From: Sycobia sp. Sy_11
Taxonomy: Eukaryota; Arthropoda; Insecta; Hymenoptera; Epichrysomallidae
DNA length: 64,000 bases
Direction: 5' to 3'
NCBI GenBank assembly: GCA_018907035.1
Contig: JACCIC010000355.1
Coordinates: forward strand, 62,001-126,000
Both the position numbers and the translations under genes were made by a program. The stretch's first letter is position 1, and each line of letters begins with the position of its first letter. Positions 22,976 to 35,032 of this stretch are shown piece by piece. Below the pieces are notes generated by a model, which made no database searches, had not been told where the DNA came from, and saw nothing but the letters and a program-made list of their open reading frames with translations.

Positions 22976-23330
22976 TTTTGAATTACCAAATTAGCAATTA
23001 CCGATGATGATAGTCTGGGAGGCAGCGACATTTGTTTATCATAGATTTATCTTCGGTCAAAAATTAGCTTAAATGATTCGTTTGAATATGCTTTAAAACG
23101 TAGCGATCATCCGCCGCGTCAATTAATCTGGATGTGACAACGCCAGGCACGCAAACTTTGTGAAAAGAATAAAAAGATGATAAAAACCAAGTCCCCTTTA
23201 TGGGGGGATCAGTGACTGCCCTGGACTCGGTGATGGTGACAGAGAAAGGAGAGAAAGAAATGTTAAACAAATTAATACATTTTTGCTTACTTTGTATTTT
23301 TTCCTTTTGCAGACTCTTGCCTAATCCCTA
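22976..23330. other. No gene seen
   Basis: Short minus and plus frames without motifs. The sequence TTTTTCCTTTTGCAG at 23299-23313 looks like a splice acceptor, but no exon could be recognised after it. Confidence 0.3.
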
Positions 23331-23333
23331 GAG

Positions 23334-23451
<118 letters not shown>

Positions 23452-23831
23452 AGTGTGAATGTGTGAGTCTGCAGCAACTGGTGTTTCTTTGATGGTTGAC
23501 TTGTAGAATTCTATTAATTACAATTCTTTTGCTATTGTCAATGATCGTTCGTGTGTTATATGATATTTTTTTATATACTATATTAATTGTATTAGTTATT
23601 TACTATACGAATATCAATATTAATTTTATATTTTTATTATATACATTCATATTATATATACTATTTATATTTATAAAATCAATATCGTATGCCATTGCGC
23701 ATCATGTTATATTTGTAATATCAGTGTTATGAGCAATTATAATATATTATATTGTGTACATATTTCATATATATTGCACATATTTGCAGTATATATTTAT
23801 TTACGTGTTTGATATATTATTATATATGTAG

Positions 23832-24455
23832 GAGGGTGGTCCCAGAAGTACCTGACCTGACCTAGAGGTACTGGTAGTTGCTCAGAAATTAACACTGTAT
23901 TAGAAAGTACGCCATGACGTTTAGCATTTGTTTGACCGCCATCAATAGTGAATGTTTTTAGTGAATTTGCAAATATGAAAAAAATTGGTCATCGTTATGT
24001 GATACAATACTTTTATTTGAAAGGCCTCAGCCCTACCAATATAAAAGCTGAACTAGACTCTACTCTGACTGAAACTGCTCCTTCATTTGCAACAGTAAAC
24101 TTTTGGATAGCAGAGTTTAAACGAGGTCGTGGTAGACCAAACGAGATGACGACTCTAGAAATGTTGAAGAAAATTCACAAAACGGTATTGGATGATCGTT
24201 GACTGAAAGTGCACGAGGTAGCAGACATGGTAGGCATTTCAAAAAAAGTGGTACATTGTATATTAACTGAAAATTTAGAGATGACAAAGCTGTGCACAAG
24301 ATGGGTGCCTCGTTTGCTCACAATGGAACAAGAACAGTGTTGTGAAGATGTTTCAGTTGAGTGTTTGGCAATGTTTTTCAAAAACAAAGCCGAATCATAA
24401 CCATGGATGAAACATGGATCCACCACTTCACACCCGAAACATAAAAACAATCAAA
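23832..24455 (+). mobile_element. mariner (cecropia-like), 5' half
   Basis: It starts with GGAGGGTGGTCCCAGAAGTA, close to the start of the copy at 36839, so this is probably its terminal repeat. From about 23975 the frame encodes a mariner DNA-binding half: KKIGHRYVIQYFYLKGLSP, RPNEMTTLEMLKKIHKTVLD, then a TGA and KVHEVADMVGISKKVVH and LCTRWVPRLLT. It ends at the first catalytic block (MDETWIHHFTPET). The downstream catalytic half is absent: at about 24456 the sequence changes to a copia element. Confidence 0.85.
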
Positions 24456-25356
24456 CTTTATTTGAAGGTGTTAAAGAAGCATTATGGTTAAAGTCTTTAA
24501 TAAATAGTATAGAAATTAAAATCATGAAACCGATTGTGATTTATGAAGACAATAACGGTTGAAGTATAGCGAGTAACTCAAGTAATCATAAGCGATCAAA
24601 ACATATAGATATTAAATATCATTTCTCGAGAGAACAAATAGAAAAAATGTAATAATGTTGGAACACATGTCCACAGGGGAGCAGATTTCTGATGCACTAA
24701 CAAAGCCATTGTCAACTGTGAAATTCCTTGAACTCAGAAAAGAAATCAGCATGGAGAAATGATAAAATATAATTCATATTGTTTTCATAAATATATTTTA
24801 TACTAATCATAGAGACGGTTTGAATAGGTTTTGCTGGATTCCCCTATTCCTTGCATCAAATGTTGGATCGTGTGTAATTTCCCAGAACAAACGAGGAAAG
24901 AATATAAACTGAAAGGATCTATCGTATATCTAATATTAAGTTTTATTTTATTATATATTTTGTATAATTTTATTGTATATATAATTGTATTTATTTACTC
25001 ATGTAATTTTTGAGGGGGTGTGTTAGATTATTTTAGCCTTCTATAAATAATAAAGCAAAAATACTTGAAACTAAATATTGGACTGTATCGTAAAAGGATA
25101 TAAACATATTTGTTCACTGGGTCTTATTACGATCTGCGTCTTTGCTGCGCTGCGCGGCAAATGGTTTATGAGTTTATTGTTTAGATGCCTGATGTTTTTT
25201 TAGGTTTTAAACTTCTCACAAAAGCTTGCAGAGTTTTGAATTTCGAGTACTACAGTTAGTCTTGCGTCGTGCTTTTGTTTGAACAGACGTCTTTTCTTTC
25301 CTCGTTTGAAATAAAGTTCATGTTAAAAGATTATCTCGTGTATCTTTATTTTAACA
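24456..25356 (+). mobile_element. Ty1/copia retrotransposon, 3' end (RNase H, PPT, 3' LTR)
   Basis: Positions 24461-24762 encode the copia RNase H end: KEALWLKSLINSI, PIVIYEDNNG, then a stop, HKRSKHIDIKYHF, a frameshift, and EQISDALTKPL with a final TGA at 24760. A purine tract (GAGGGGGTG) sits at 25012-25020 directly before the LTR. The 5' part is missing and replaced by the mariner half, so this is a 5'-truncated or recombined copy. Confidence 0.88.
25021..25356 (+). repeat. copia 3' LTR, 336 bp
   Basis: It starts TGTTAGATTA directly after the polypurine tract and ends TTTTAACA, giving TGTTA/TAACA inverted termini typical of LTRs. The 336 bp is a usual size for copia LTRs. No second copy is in the window to confirm the limits. 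The sequence after it (25357-26030) holds no recognised gene. Confidence 0.75.
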
Positions 25357-26034
25357 ATCCACCTACTATATTTAATAAAAATTCAATAAAAAAACTAGAT
25401 GAAGTGATGAATGCAGAGTCACTTGATTTGACGCGTTTTTCTAAAAATAAAATACTGAATGATAAACACCGAATGCGAGAAATAATAATAAATCCTAATA
25501 CTATAAATTATTATATTTAAATAGTCGAAATAAAATCACCGAAAAAGATCATTGAAAAGTTTAAAGAATATAAAAGATTAGAATGCAGAACAACACGTGT
25601 ACCTGTGTAAATAATTGTATCATTTAAAGTATACACTAACTTGAGAATATACTATAGATTTTTGGATTAAATTGGAGGACAAAATCCGAGATTTGGAAAG
25701 CACGCCGAGATGAAGTAAACTCGCGAACGACCAAATGCGCGAAAGATTATATAATGCAGTGTCAGGCACACTTCCCGAACTATTATAAAACTAAATATTC
25801 GAGGGTACGACAGGAGATGAAATGCCACTAGGAAAATTAAAATGTCTTACATGACAGGTAGAGGCTGCATTGCGAACGAGAGAGCGACCGGTAATCCCGT
25901 ACGGGATCGAATCACATACGATGCATTTAATTTTAAATATAAAGAATGTACATGTATTAGGAGGTGAACTTAGTTTCCGCCCTTTTTTAAGGCAAAAAGG
26001 ACATTTGTGATAGAAAGTGAACACGTTGGCTTAA

Positions 26035-26640
26035 TCATTTCCATCATTTTCTACTTTTTCCCATCTTTCTGGCAATATGGCGATACCGTGGCGAAAGAAC
26101 GATGGCGATTTCGAGGCGAAGTAATCATCCACAAATTCTCGTACTTCTTGCACATGTTGGAAGTGCATATCAACGAGATGGTGCTGCATCGATCGTACTA
26201 ATCATCAGTCGCTGGATCTGGCGAATACGCAAGGTACCGCAACACTTTTTATTCCAGCTCCAACAGATGAATTTGACGGCTTTCGCAATATGTGGCCGAG
26301 CTTTGTCATAGAAGAGAATAAATTTGCGCCTATTCCTCGCGATTGCTGATCTATGTTCGATCAATGTCTATTGCAAATCATTCAGTTGGCATTTTCATAC
26401 CCCGGCAGTGATGGTTTCATTCGATTTTAGTAGCTGAAAGAACAGTACACCATGTTGGTCCTACCAATTGCGCAGCAATACCTTTTGACCGTGGATGTTC
26501 TTTTCTGGTGTCGATGTGGACGGTTGGCCTGGGTCCGCCCATGGCCAATGACTTTTTCCGCTTAGGATTATCATAGTGGATCCACTTTTCATCACCAATC
26601 ACAATACGCCACAGAAATCTCTCCATTTTTTATCTGGCAA
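26035..26640 (-). pseudogene. Decayed mariner transposase
   Basis: Minus frames contain RIVIGDEKWIHYDNPKRKKS (first catalytic Asp), FYDKARPHIAKAVKF (second; usual HDNARPH) and, frameshifted, LAYSPDPATDD (third). Near 26040-26090 it ends with ILPERWEK. At least three frameshifts or stops separate these blocks. The motif style is that of mauritiana/mellifera-type mariners, related to but distinct from the intact copy at 35029-36313. The terminal repeats could not be placed. Confidence 0.82.
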
Positions 26641-26700
26641 GCAAAGACAGTGCGATATTGTATCGTTTCACAATGGCACTTTCGGTCAAATCATGGGTCA

Positions 26701-27057
26701 TCCATTTTCCTTATTTATGAATCTTTCCCGGCGCATGTAAACGTTTGCCAACTGCTCTGTCACTGTAGATAAATAAGTTGTCTATTATAACCACATATCT
26801 CGGAGTTCGACATTCATTACTTCCCCTTTCTCCCTTTTCGCATCCATCTACAGATGAAGGTACATATGTAACTGCACTTTTACAGCTACACTTACTGTGT
26901 AAATGAGCAGTGTCTGTGTATGCGTGTGTGCGTGACCACCACGACGCACTAGCTGGACCTTTCGGCTGCTGTAAAAGAGGAACGGGAATGGACAAGGGAA
27001 TGCAGAATATAAACGACGATATATTTCTGAACTTAACAAACTCATGTTTGTTTATTT

Positions 27058-27101
<44 letters not shown>

Positions 27102-29380
27102 TATATATAAATACAATAAATCACATTTATTTACACTAAATAAGGATAAAACGTCGAACGGAAAATATCACATTATGAATTATCACTCCCTGCGGGATTC
27201 ATGGCGCGAAGTATCTGGGCATGGGCTGGGGTGATACGTGCTTGTTCACGGGAACGACAGAAGTCGAATTCGGTACGAAGACTGACGCGGATGCGGACTA
27301 TTTAATAAGAGATTATTTAATGATTATTTATTTACGAATAAGAGATTATTGAATGAGAACTCTCTTTTTTGATACCACATGGAAACAATGCATCGTACAC
27401 TACAAAAAAGGTCGCTTAGTTATGCTTTGTTACATATAAACATTCCCAGCCTCACCAAGCTTTATTGCTGTACTTTTCTCTTAGTTGCAGATCTGTACAC
27501 CATTGCGACTTTTGTGGACCTCCAGTTTATAGTGGGTTCTGAACCAGACTAGAGTTGTTAAGAAGTGCATAGGCTGGTTATTTTCTAATTGCTATTGTAT
27601 ATTTTTAGTTTTGCAGACCAGTGTATATTGCCGGTCTACTTGTTTAGGAATATATAAATTTGTATATATATATATTTTATAAATTGCTAAATATAATTAC
27701 CGTGTATATTAAATTAGTATACCGTCAAATTCGTGACTGCCAGTTTTTTTCCTACCTCCCTATTCAGGTTCCTTTATTGATTCAATGTTCAATAATTAGG
27801 AATTTTTCGTCTTACGATTTTAAATATATTAATAATGTTGAACTATTCAAATAGCTTGGTTCATGTGACTGGTCTTCATTTGAAATTACTACATATTAAA
27901 ACAGCATTCAAATGCTTATATGGAAATATGAATCAAGAGCTTCTGAAATCAGTTCCATTGTTCCGTGAGAGTATGCGTACTTTCATCGTATATAATTTCG
28001 AGCGTTCGGAAGTCATATAATAGCTGGCAGTGAAGGAGATATATAATATAACATTTTTTTTTATTTAATATGTTCTGATCGCGTTCATAAGCTCGTGAAA
28101 GTAGTACTCTGTAAATGAACATTACAGTTCTCTCCCTCTTGCCGGCTCACTCTCCATGTATATTGTCCAGACTTTGTATTAAATCATCTTCGAGTGAGAC
28201 ACTGTGTACGAATTTTTTTTCCGCTTTTAAATTCCATTTATTCGCGCCGTTGTTTATACTAGAATTATAGTTGTTAATTTGTTATTATATTTAATAATTA
28301 TTGAACATTTCTTCATTCATATCAACCATTTTACTATCACCCTTTAAATAATTTCCAAATAATTAGAAAACGCATTCCGTGTTAATCTTTGCAACAGCCA
28401 TTAAAGAACATTTTCAAAATCTAAAACAAAGTTATTATGGATCAGCAGACCTATTTCTGATCTATTTCGAAGCGGAAGTTCCTATATCGAACGTATAGAC
28501 GTAAGAAGCTTGAGTCAGATCTTTTACGATATAGAATTTGTAGAGGTAAATGTGACATCGGAGTCGAAACTCTTCCCTCACGTAAGCTATACCAGCCTTT
28601 CTATTTATTTACTATCCTTTTGAGCCCAGAGTTACCTCTAATAGCTCGGGACCCTGTGTGTGAGAGTGGCTGATCTCACTTGAAAACAAGTGGAGGAAAT
28701 TTGCTTTTGTAACCTCTACACTTCCTATGCTTTTTATATAAATCGGGGGCCAATGGCTTATATATAGGTATAAGCTGCTTCTCTAGCGAGAATGTGCTTA
28801 TTCCTGCCTCGGCCTCCCGACTTACTTCCCTATCGCTAATTTTCACTATATAAGGAGAGGACCAAATGGGGCATGTATAGCCCTTCCTTTTCCCGGATAA
28901 AGGAAAATAGATTAGAAGGTATGTAAATGAAAAAGGTTTAAATTCAACTTACTTTTATTTCCTTTTCTTACAGGCACTCCTGCTGCCTATGCCCAGAGAG
29001 AGAGAGGGACAGAGAGATACGCTGGAACGAATGCACTTCGTTGTGCCGGTCCACGTTTTTACTGCTGCTGCTGGCTGCTCGCTCTTGACTCCTGGTACGT
29101 GGTGAACTGTTGGACCGACTGTTTGGCTGACTTGTGTTATGTGCCTATCGACTTGGACTTGTGTGGCTGAATAATGCTTGTGAAGTGAAATTCGGGCCCT
29201 ATTAAAGTGAGTGACTCCTCCTGAAAAGCGTTTTCTAGAGGATTTGATGAGGCCCAGTTTTTCGCTTTGTTTGCCGTTGCCAATGGGACTGTTGCTAGGT
29301 TCATGGGGGTCGTGAATACCATGCAAAGGGGCGGTTCAACTTCAGGAAAAGGGCGATGCTAAGCGGGGGTGGTCCCGCTA

Positions 29381-29419
<39 letters not shown>

Positions 29420-30565
29420 ATGGCTTTAGGGGCTGCCAAATCATGACTTACATTCTGGTTCGTATTAACAACTATCTTTAGTAATAATTAAAAATTCTTA
29501 CGTAAACTAAACAATTATATATGTGGTTATATCTATATGTATATAATTTTGGAATTACCTTAGAATTAATGAGATTATAAATGTTTTTTAAATAATTTTA
29601 TATGAATAACATACATTTTATTTGTTTATTATTATTATCGCTTTTTGTTTATGTATGTATACTTCATTTGTGTATACATACATTTTATTTTTATAATAGT
29701 GTTAGATTTATGGCTCGCAGTATGCGCTCATCCTGTGCTGGCAAGGAGTTTTCCGAACTGGCAATCTCGCGCCAGCACGGCTTAACTTTTGTTAAAATTT
29801 GTGTCGTAGTTTGCCCAAGGTTGAGGAACGCGTTTAGAAATAAGGGGCAAGAAGACGACGCGACGGTTGGTTGGGTTGTAAATTATAATAACGTGCGCAC
29901 TCTTTTCCCGCTTTCTCTTCCGGCGGAGTTCGGTAGTTCGTGAGAAAATATTCGGAGTTTTCTTTCCGAATATTATACCAACAAAACTGTGTTGCAACGT
30001 AACACAAAGTATTCGAAATTATAATATCACCTAGTATACTTTCTCACGGATTCTATAAACTCCTGTTTTGCAGATATTTGTATAAACAATCGTGCGACAT
30101 CTAACTTTTCAATTGTCTCATCTAATGACTCAAGAATCATTTACTAGAATTAATAATTAAGACATCCACTAGAATTAATGATATTCACTTTGTTAACAAA
30201 TCTTCGCAGCCTTAATCTAAAGGATGTGATCAAATAGAAAAAGTTTTTATTTTTACTGCATTTTATTTATTTTTTACTATCGAAAAATTTTCTACAATTA
30301 ATCTTGAATACTTCACTCACACAATCATATTTTCTCAGTATCTGAAATCGATCTGTCATTACACCACAACCTAACACAAAAGCGCCAAACGAACCGTCCG
30401 ACTATTATACTACTGGATCAATTTGAATATTTTTCTTTCTATCTAAAATGTTGGAAAAACTAGGAATTATCAATTTATAGCTTTAATCTCTTCCAATAAT
30501 TCACTGTACTCTGTGCATTCGCAATTTTGATTTGGCTGCAGTACTGAAATTGTCATTCTAAGACT
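26701..30565. other. Long stretch without recognised genes
   Basis: It holds (TA)n at 27060-27098 and (CT)n at 29383-29417. Positions 27412-27447 share about 30 bp with 62772-62806 (AGTTATGCTTTGTTACA core), so a small dispersed repeat is present. The regions 28440-29340 and 29700-29950 are less AT-rich, but their open frames lack motifs and codon patterns typical of real proteins. No RNA gene was recognised. Confidence 0.4.
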
Positions 30566-30569
30566 TATT

Positions 30570-31040
30570 CAACACATTATACTAGGCTCTAGGAAGGAAT
30601 TAATCACTGGCTTCGAAGCATTTGATTTAACAACAGCTTTTCATATTTTTTCCACCTTATACTGTAACATAATTTACGTAAAGCAGGTGGTTAAGGTGCC
30701 TTAAGCACAGAGTACAATCAGTAAAATCTTCAGACAATAGTCCATGGTGCTTTCTTAAAAAAAACTAAGGGTCCCACAAGGTTCGGTTCTTGGCCCACTT
30801 CTTTTTTGCATTTACATCATGTTCTTCACTCAGTACTTAATTTTTCAATCCATCATATGCTTTATGTCGACAATCTTCAAATCTCTACTCATTGTCACAT
30901 AAATGAAATTGATTCAACAATAATCATCTTCAAGAAAAACACAGTTTCCGTATCAGTATGTAGCCAGTTAAAACTAAAAGAAGCAAAGATTATTGCTATT
31001 ATACTTGGAACACCGCATTATATACCTCGGGCAGAAATGT
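30570..31040 (+). pseudogene. Jockey/CR1-like LINE reverse transcriptase palm remnant
   Basis: AFDLTTAFHIF (RT motif A, 30618-30650) is followed about 120 bp later by RVPQGSVLGPLLF (motif B) and, after a frameshift, HHMLYVDNLQISTH (motif C, YVDN for the usual YADD). This is the RT palm of Jockey/CR1-type LINEs. Stops and one frameshift interrupt it. Another fragment of such an element, covering endonuclease and RT N-terminal parts, lies at 38050-38990 in the same orientation. Confidence 0.78.
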
Positions 31041-31142
31041 CAGACCTAAATGTTATATTTGTAGGTTGTGTATCTGTCAACAATTTTGCAACATTATATT
31101 TGTGCATTTCTTTCAGTGTCGTATATTTTATAGAGCTAAACT

Positions 31143-31373
31143 ATGACAAGTTTCCAGTCAAATAAACGTCATTTGCGAGAAGCGCTGCTTATATTGTTTA
31201 GTATGAGGAAAAGTGCGGCTGAGGCCTGTCGTTTGCTTTCGGAAACTAAAGGAGTGAAATATATTGGTGAGTCGATGTGCCGCGAGTGGTTCAATGGATT
31301 CAATTTTAAACTTCAATACAAGGATACCGATTGTCATGTATGCATTTTGAAAAATCCGCCCAAGAGCTTATGA
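31143..31373 (+). pseudogene. mariner transposase N-terminal fragment
   Basis: A 76-codon frame starting MTSFQSNKRHLREALL, then RKSAAEACRLLSETKG and CREWFNGFNF, the first helix-turn-helix of a mariner transposase. After about residue 58 the similarity ends. It abuts the LINE remnant on its left. The next 31374-31850 is AT-rich and empty. Confidence 0.75.
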
Positions 31374-31854
31374 ATAAAAAAACGTTGGAAAGTTGAAGTC
31401 CAAACAAATAATTTATATAAGCTTCAAATATAAACGCTAACTAAAATTTAAAATGTTATTCAATTTTATAGGCTTAAAGAATTTACCGTTAAAGAAAAAA
31501 TACTACTATAAATTATTATTACTCTATTGTTTCAAAGTATTCACATTATGGAAAATTATACCTAACGTTAAGCCTGTGTCTTTTGAAACAAATTTTTCCT
31601 ATGTAAATATTTTAATACGAATTTACATTTAAAGAAAAAAGTAATGATCGGAATTTTTTTCTATAAATATTAATCTGACTTTATTATTTTATTATTTGAT
31701 TATCTGATCTAATGATAATTGATAATTATATAATCAATTTTATTATATTATTAGTTTTATAAATTTGAGCTCTCTTTAATTTAGCTTTCTTTAATTCACT
31801 CGATCGTGATGAACCGTAGCATTTCGAGACATCGGATACCGAAGGTGAATTTAA

Positions 31855-32125
31855 ATTTAAGGTGGTGGGGGCAGTCAGGCTGTCCTTTATTAACATAGAA
31901 TATTGTTTTTATTATTTTTTTTTAATTTTTGCTTTTACTTATTATTGATTTTATTTTTATTTTTAATTTTTAACTTTTATTATAATTTATTCTTGTAATA
32001 AGTTTTATTTCAGATTCTTCGGGGGTGAATATAAAGAAGGACAATACGACTGTCATTATTTTAGCTAAAATATTATCTCATAAAGACTGTAAGATCTATA
32101 AAAATATTTATTAATTGAACTAATT
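31855..32125 (-). repeat. Diverged PLE arm
   Basis: It matches the right arm of the PLE at 18559-21547: GGGGGCAGTCAGGCTGTCC, an A/T-rich stretch, TTCGGGGGTGAATAT, GACTGTCATTATTTTA, and the outer end AAAATATTTATTAATT. It is more diverged than the other arms, so it is older. No coding body is attached. Confidence 0.75.
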
Positions 32126-32324
32126 TTTAATTTAATTATAGAATAATTTTTTTGTTAATTTTGGTTTATATAAAAAGTTTATATTATTTATCAGTATAAT
32201 ATAAAAAATTTTTTACTAAATATACGAGAAGATGTATTTAAAACTCTGACTATGTTAAGAATACATTAAACTCGCCTAACTATTCTACTTTTGTTAAAAT
32301 CTATTTTTTTACAGATTGTATATA

Positions 32325-33606
32325 TTAGGTTGTGTAATATCTCCTTTCCGACTTTTTGTCTTATGAATTTCGCGGCTATGTACAAAGTGCTACAGTGATC
32401 GTATCTGGCAATACTATACATCATTTAAAAGGTCTTGACATAACGTACAAAACGACGCTATGTATAATTAGTTTGGATATTGCGTTCAAAAGTTATAGAC
32501 GTGTAAACATGGAGCTCACTAACGCCGAAATTCGCGCTATTTTAAAGTTTTCCTTCGTCAAAGGCAAATCCGCTAGAGAAATGTTCCGTGAGATTAATGG
32601 GGTTTTGGGGGATGGCACGCTATCACTTCGAACCGCAGAGGAATGGTTTCGATGATTCAGAGTCGGTGAAAACGACACCATGGATAAGCCAGCCGCCGGA
32701 AGACCTGTGACGACGAATACCGATGAAATCATGGAATTTATCAAGTTAGACCGGCATGTGGCATAGGGCGACATGGCCCAGAAGATGAGAGTTAGTCACC
32801 AAACCATTTGAAACCATCTGTAGAAGGCTGGATACCAAAAAAAGCTTGATGTTTGGGTGCCATATGATTTGATGCAAAAAAAAACCTTCTGGAACGAATC
32901 ATCGCTTGCGATGTGCTGCTGAAACGGAACAAACTCGACCCATTTTTGAAGCGGATGGTGACTGGCGAAGAAAAATGGATCACATACGACAATATCAAGC
33001 GAAAACGGTCGTGGTCCAAGGCCGGTGGATCGTCCCAAGTAGACAAGCCGGGATTCACGGCCAGGAAGGTTTCGCTGTGTGATTAGTGGGATTGGAAGGG
33101 AATTATCCACTATGAGCTGCTCCCATATGGCCAGACGCTTAATTCTACCATCTACTGTTAACAACTGGACTACTTGAGGCAAGCTATCGACCAGAAGCGT
33201 CCACAATTGGCCAACAGGAAGGGTGTAGTGTTCCACCAGGACAACGCCAGACCACACAGTTCGTTGCTGACTCGTCAGAAGCTACGGAAGTTCGAATGCG
33301 AGGTTTTGCAGCATCCACTTTTACACCATCCATAGCGCCAAGTGATTACGACTTGTTTCTGTCCATGTCGAACGCCCTTGGCGGCGTAAAGTTGGACTCA
33401 AAATAGGTTTGTGAAAAGTGGCTGTCCGAATTCTTCGCAAATAAGGAGAGGGCTTTCTATGAGACGGGTATTATGAAGTTGCCTAGATGGAAACAGATTA
33501 TCGAACAAAACGATGCATACTTGAAGGAAATCCGACCACTGTAACACTTGTTATAAAGCATTGAATGAAGACAAAAAAAGCGGAAGGGAGATATTTGAGA
33601 ACCTAA
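32325..33606 (+). mobile_element. mariner (MELTN family), full length but decayed
   Basis: Terminal inverted repeats begin TTAGGTTGTGTAATATCTCC on the left and, read inward, TTAGGTTCTCAAATATCTCC on the right, flanked by TA at 32323-32324 and 33607-33608; the length is 1282 bp. The coding region starts at 32511 with MELTNAEIRAILKFSFVKGK, then GTLSLRTAEEWF and GRPVTTNTDE. Catalytic blocks remain as VTGEEKWITYDN, FHQDNARPH and PSDYDLFLSM. Numerous stops and shifts kill it. A shorter relative with a deletion is at 62991-63904. Confidence 0.93.
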
Positions 33607-33797
33607 TATATTTAATGGTGAATATATTTAATATTTAATATATTTAATATATTTAATTTTCATACATATTGATATGTACCATATGGTATGAAATGCATGA
33701 AATTCAGATATGCATGACATATATTATATGAAGGATGGATGATTTAAGAGCTGTTTTTCTCATAATTAAATTTTATAATATACTATCTGATATATAG

Positions 33798-33811
33798 ATA
33801 CATATATATAT

Positions 33812-33886
<75 letters not shown>

Positions 33887-33893
33887 GTGTACA
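33798..33893. repeat. (TA)n microsatellite
   Basis: About 95 bp of TA with a few interruptions (TAATA, TGTA). The flanks 33610-33797 and 33894-34165 hold no gene. Confidence 0.9.
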
Positions 33894-34167
33894 CGATAAC
33901 AGAAAAAACTACTGGACCGATTGTTTTGATTGAGATATAGATTTTATATTACCTTGGGAAGGACATAGGCTATGTTTTTTATTGAAAATCATTTTACTTT
34001 CATCAATAAATTAAGTTAATGGTTTTAACAATCAGTGTCACCAGCGGCCACTAGATGGCGTCTTGATATGCTATTTGCATACCAATATTTTGCTTGAATT
34101 TCAGTTCGCATTCCTACCAAAATATTCAAGGTATTTAATTGAAAAAAAACATAAATATACGAAATAT

Positions 34168-34168
34168 G

Positions 34169-34207
<39 letters not shown>
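34168..34207. repeat. (TA)n microsatellite
   Basis: About 40 bp of TA, directly beside the degenerate 60-bp repeat array that follows. Confidence 0.9.
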
Positions 34208-34213
<6 letters not shown>

Positions 34214-34249
34214 TATATTGTATACATTAATATACGCATTATAAATACG

Positions 34250-34800
34250 GTTTCTACTGAGAAATATTGTATTAGCATCTATGGGCCGTTGATTAGGATG
34301 TCCCGTTGCTTCAAGAAGATTTCTATAGACAGTTGTGTGTTCGGATGATAAAATGCGATGCCCAGGTATCTCTTGGCGATTTTTACGAGGAATATTGTAT
34401 TTAGTTAATTGAAAACGACGTCGAGTTATGAAGAAATCAATTTCTGTGAGAAGATGCGTGTTGGGATGGTAAAATACGATATCCACGTCTTTTTGCGGCG
34501 AGTATTGTGTTAAGAGTAGTCGTTAGGAAACAATGCTAGCTTTTTTGGAACGACTTCTACTGAGATTATCGTGTTTAGTTGATGTGACACAATGTTCAGG
34601 TATGTCGGGATAACTTCTACGGGAGGTTTCGTTATCGGACGGTAGAAGATTACGTCCAGGTATGACGGGACGATTTCTACGGGGAGTCTCGTGTTTAGTT
34701 GGTAGGAAATAATGTCCATGTATGTCAGTACCACTTCTATGAAGAGATTCGTATTCTATCATTCGAATACGCACACGCCCATTAAGAGTCGGCTCGGGAT
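34250..34800 (-). repeat. Degenerate tandem repeat, 60-bp (20-codon) period
   Basis: Eight to nine diverged units with an exact 60-bp step in the best part (34560-34760). On the minus strand (34810-34523) one frame repeats every 20 residues: DIHGHYFLPTKHETPR, VIPGRNLLPSDNETSR, DIPEHCVTSTKHDNLS. A second frame at 34486-34208 continues with EIPGHRILSSEHTTVY. The conservation of IPGH..LPS.HET suggests a former repetitive protein-coding region or a coding-derived satellite; no protein family was recognised. A related unit (TPGHHVLPSDHESPR) is at 57906-58060. Confidence 0.65.
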
Positions 34801-34977
34801 ACCTGGGCAACGTATTTTACCTTCCCAACACAAAGCTCTCTATAGTAGTCGTCTCCAGACATGTCTATAGTCGGAACATGATACTCTCTGTAAACGTAGT
34901 CTCGAAAAACCTGAACATCTTTTTCTACCGCTCGAATTCGAAAGTACAATTTTCTCCATGGAAGTCGTATTTAATAA

Positions 34978-34980
<3 letters not shown>

Positions 34981-35028
<48 letters not shown>
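34981..35028. repeat. (TA)n microsatellite, target of the intact mariner
   Basis: A TA run directly abutting the left end of the mariner at 35029. A shorter TA stretch (36314-36325) follows its right end, so the element inserted into this microsatellite. Confidence 0.93.
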
Positions 35029-35032
<4 letters not shown>

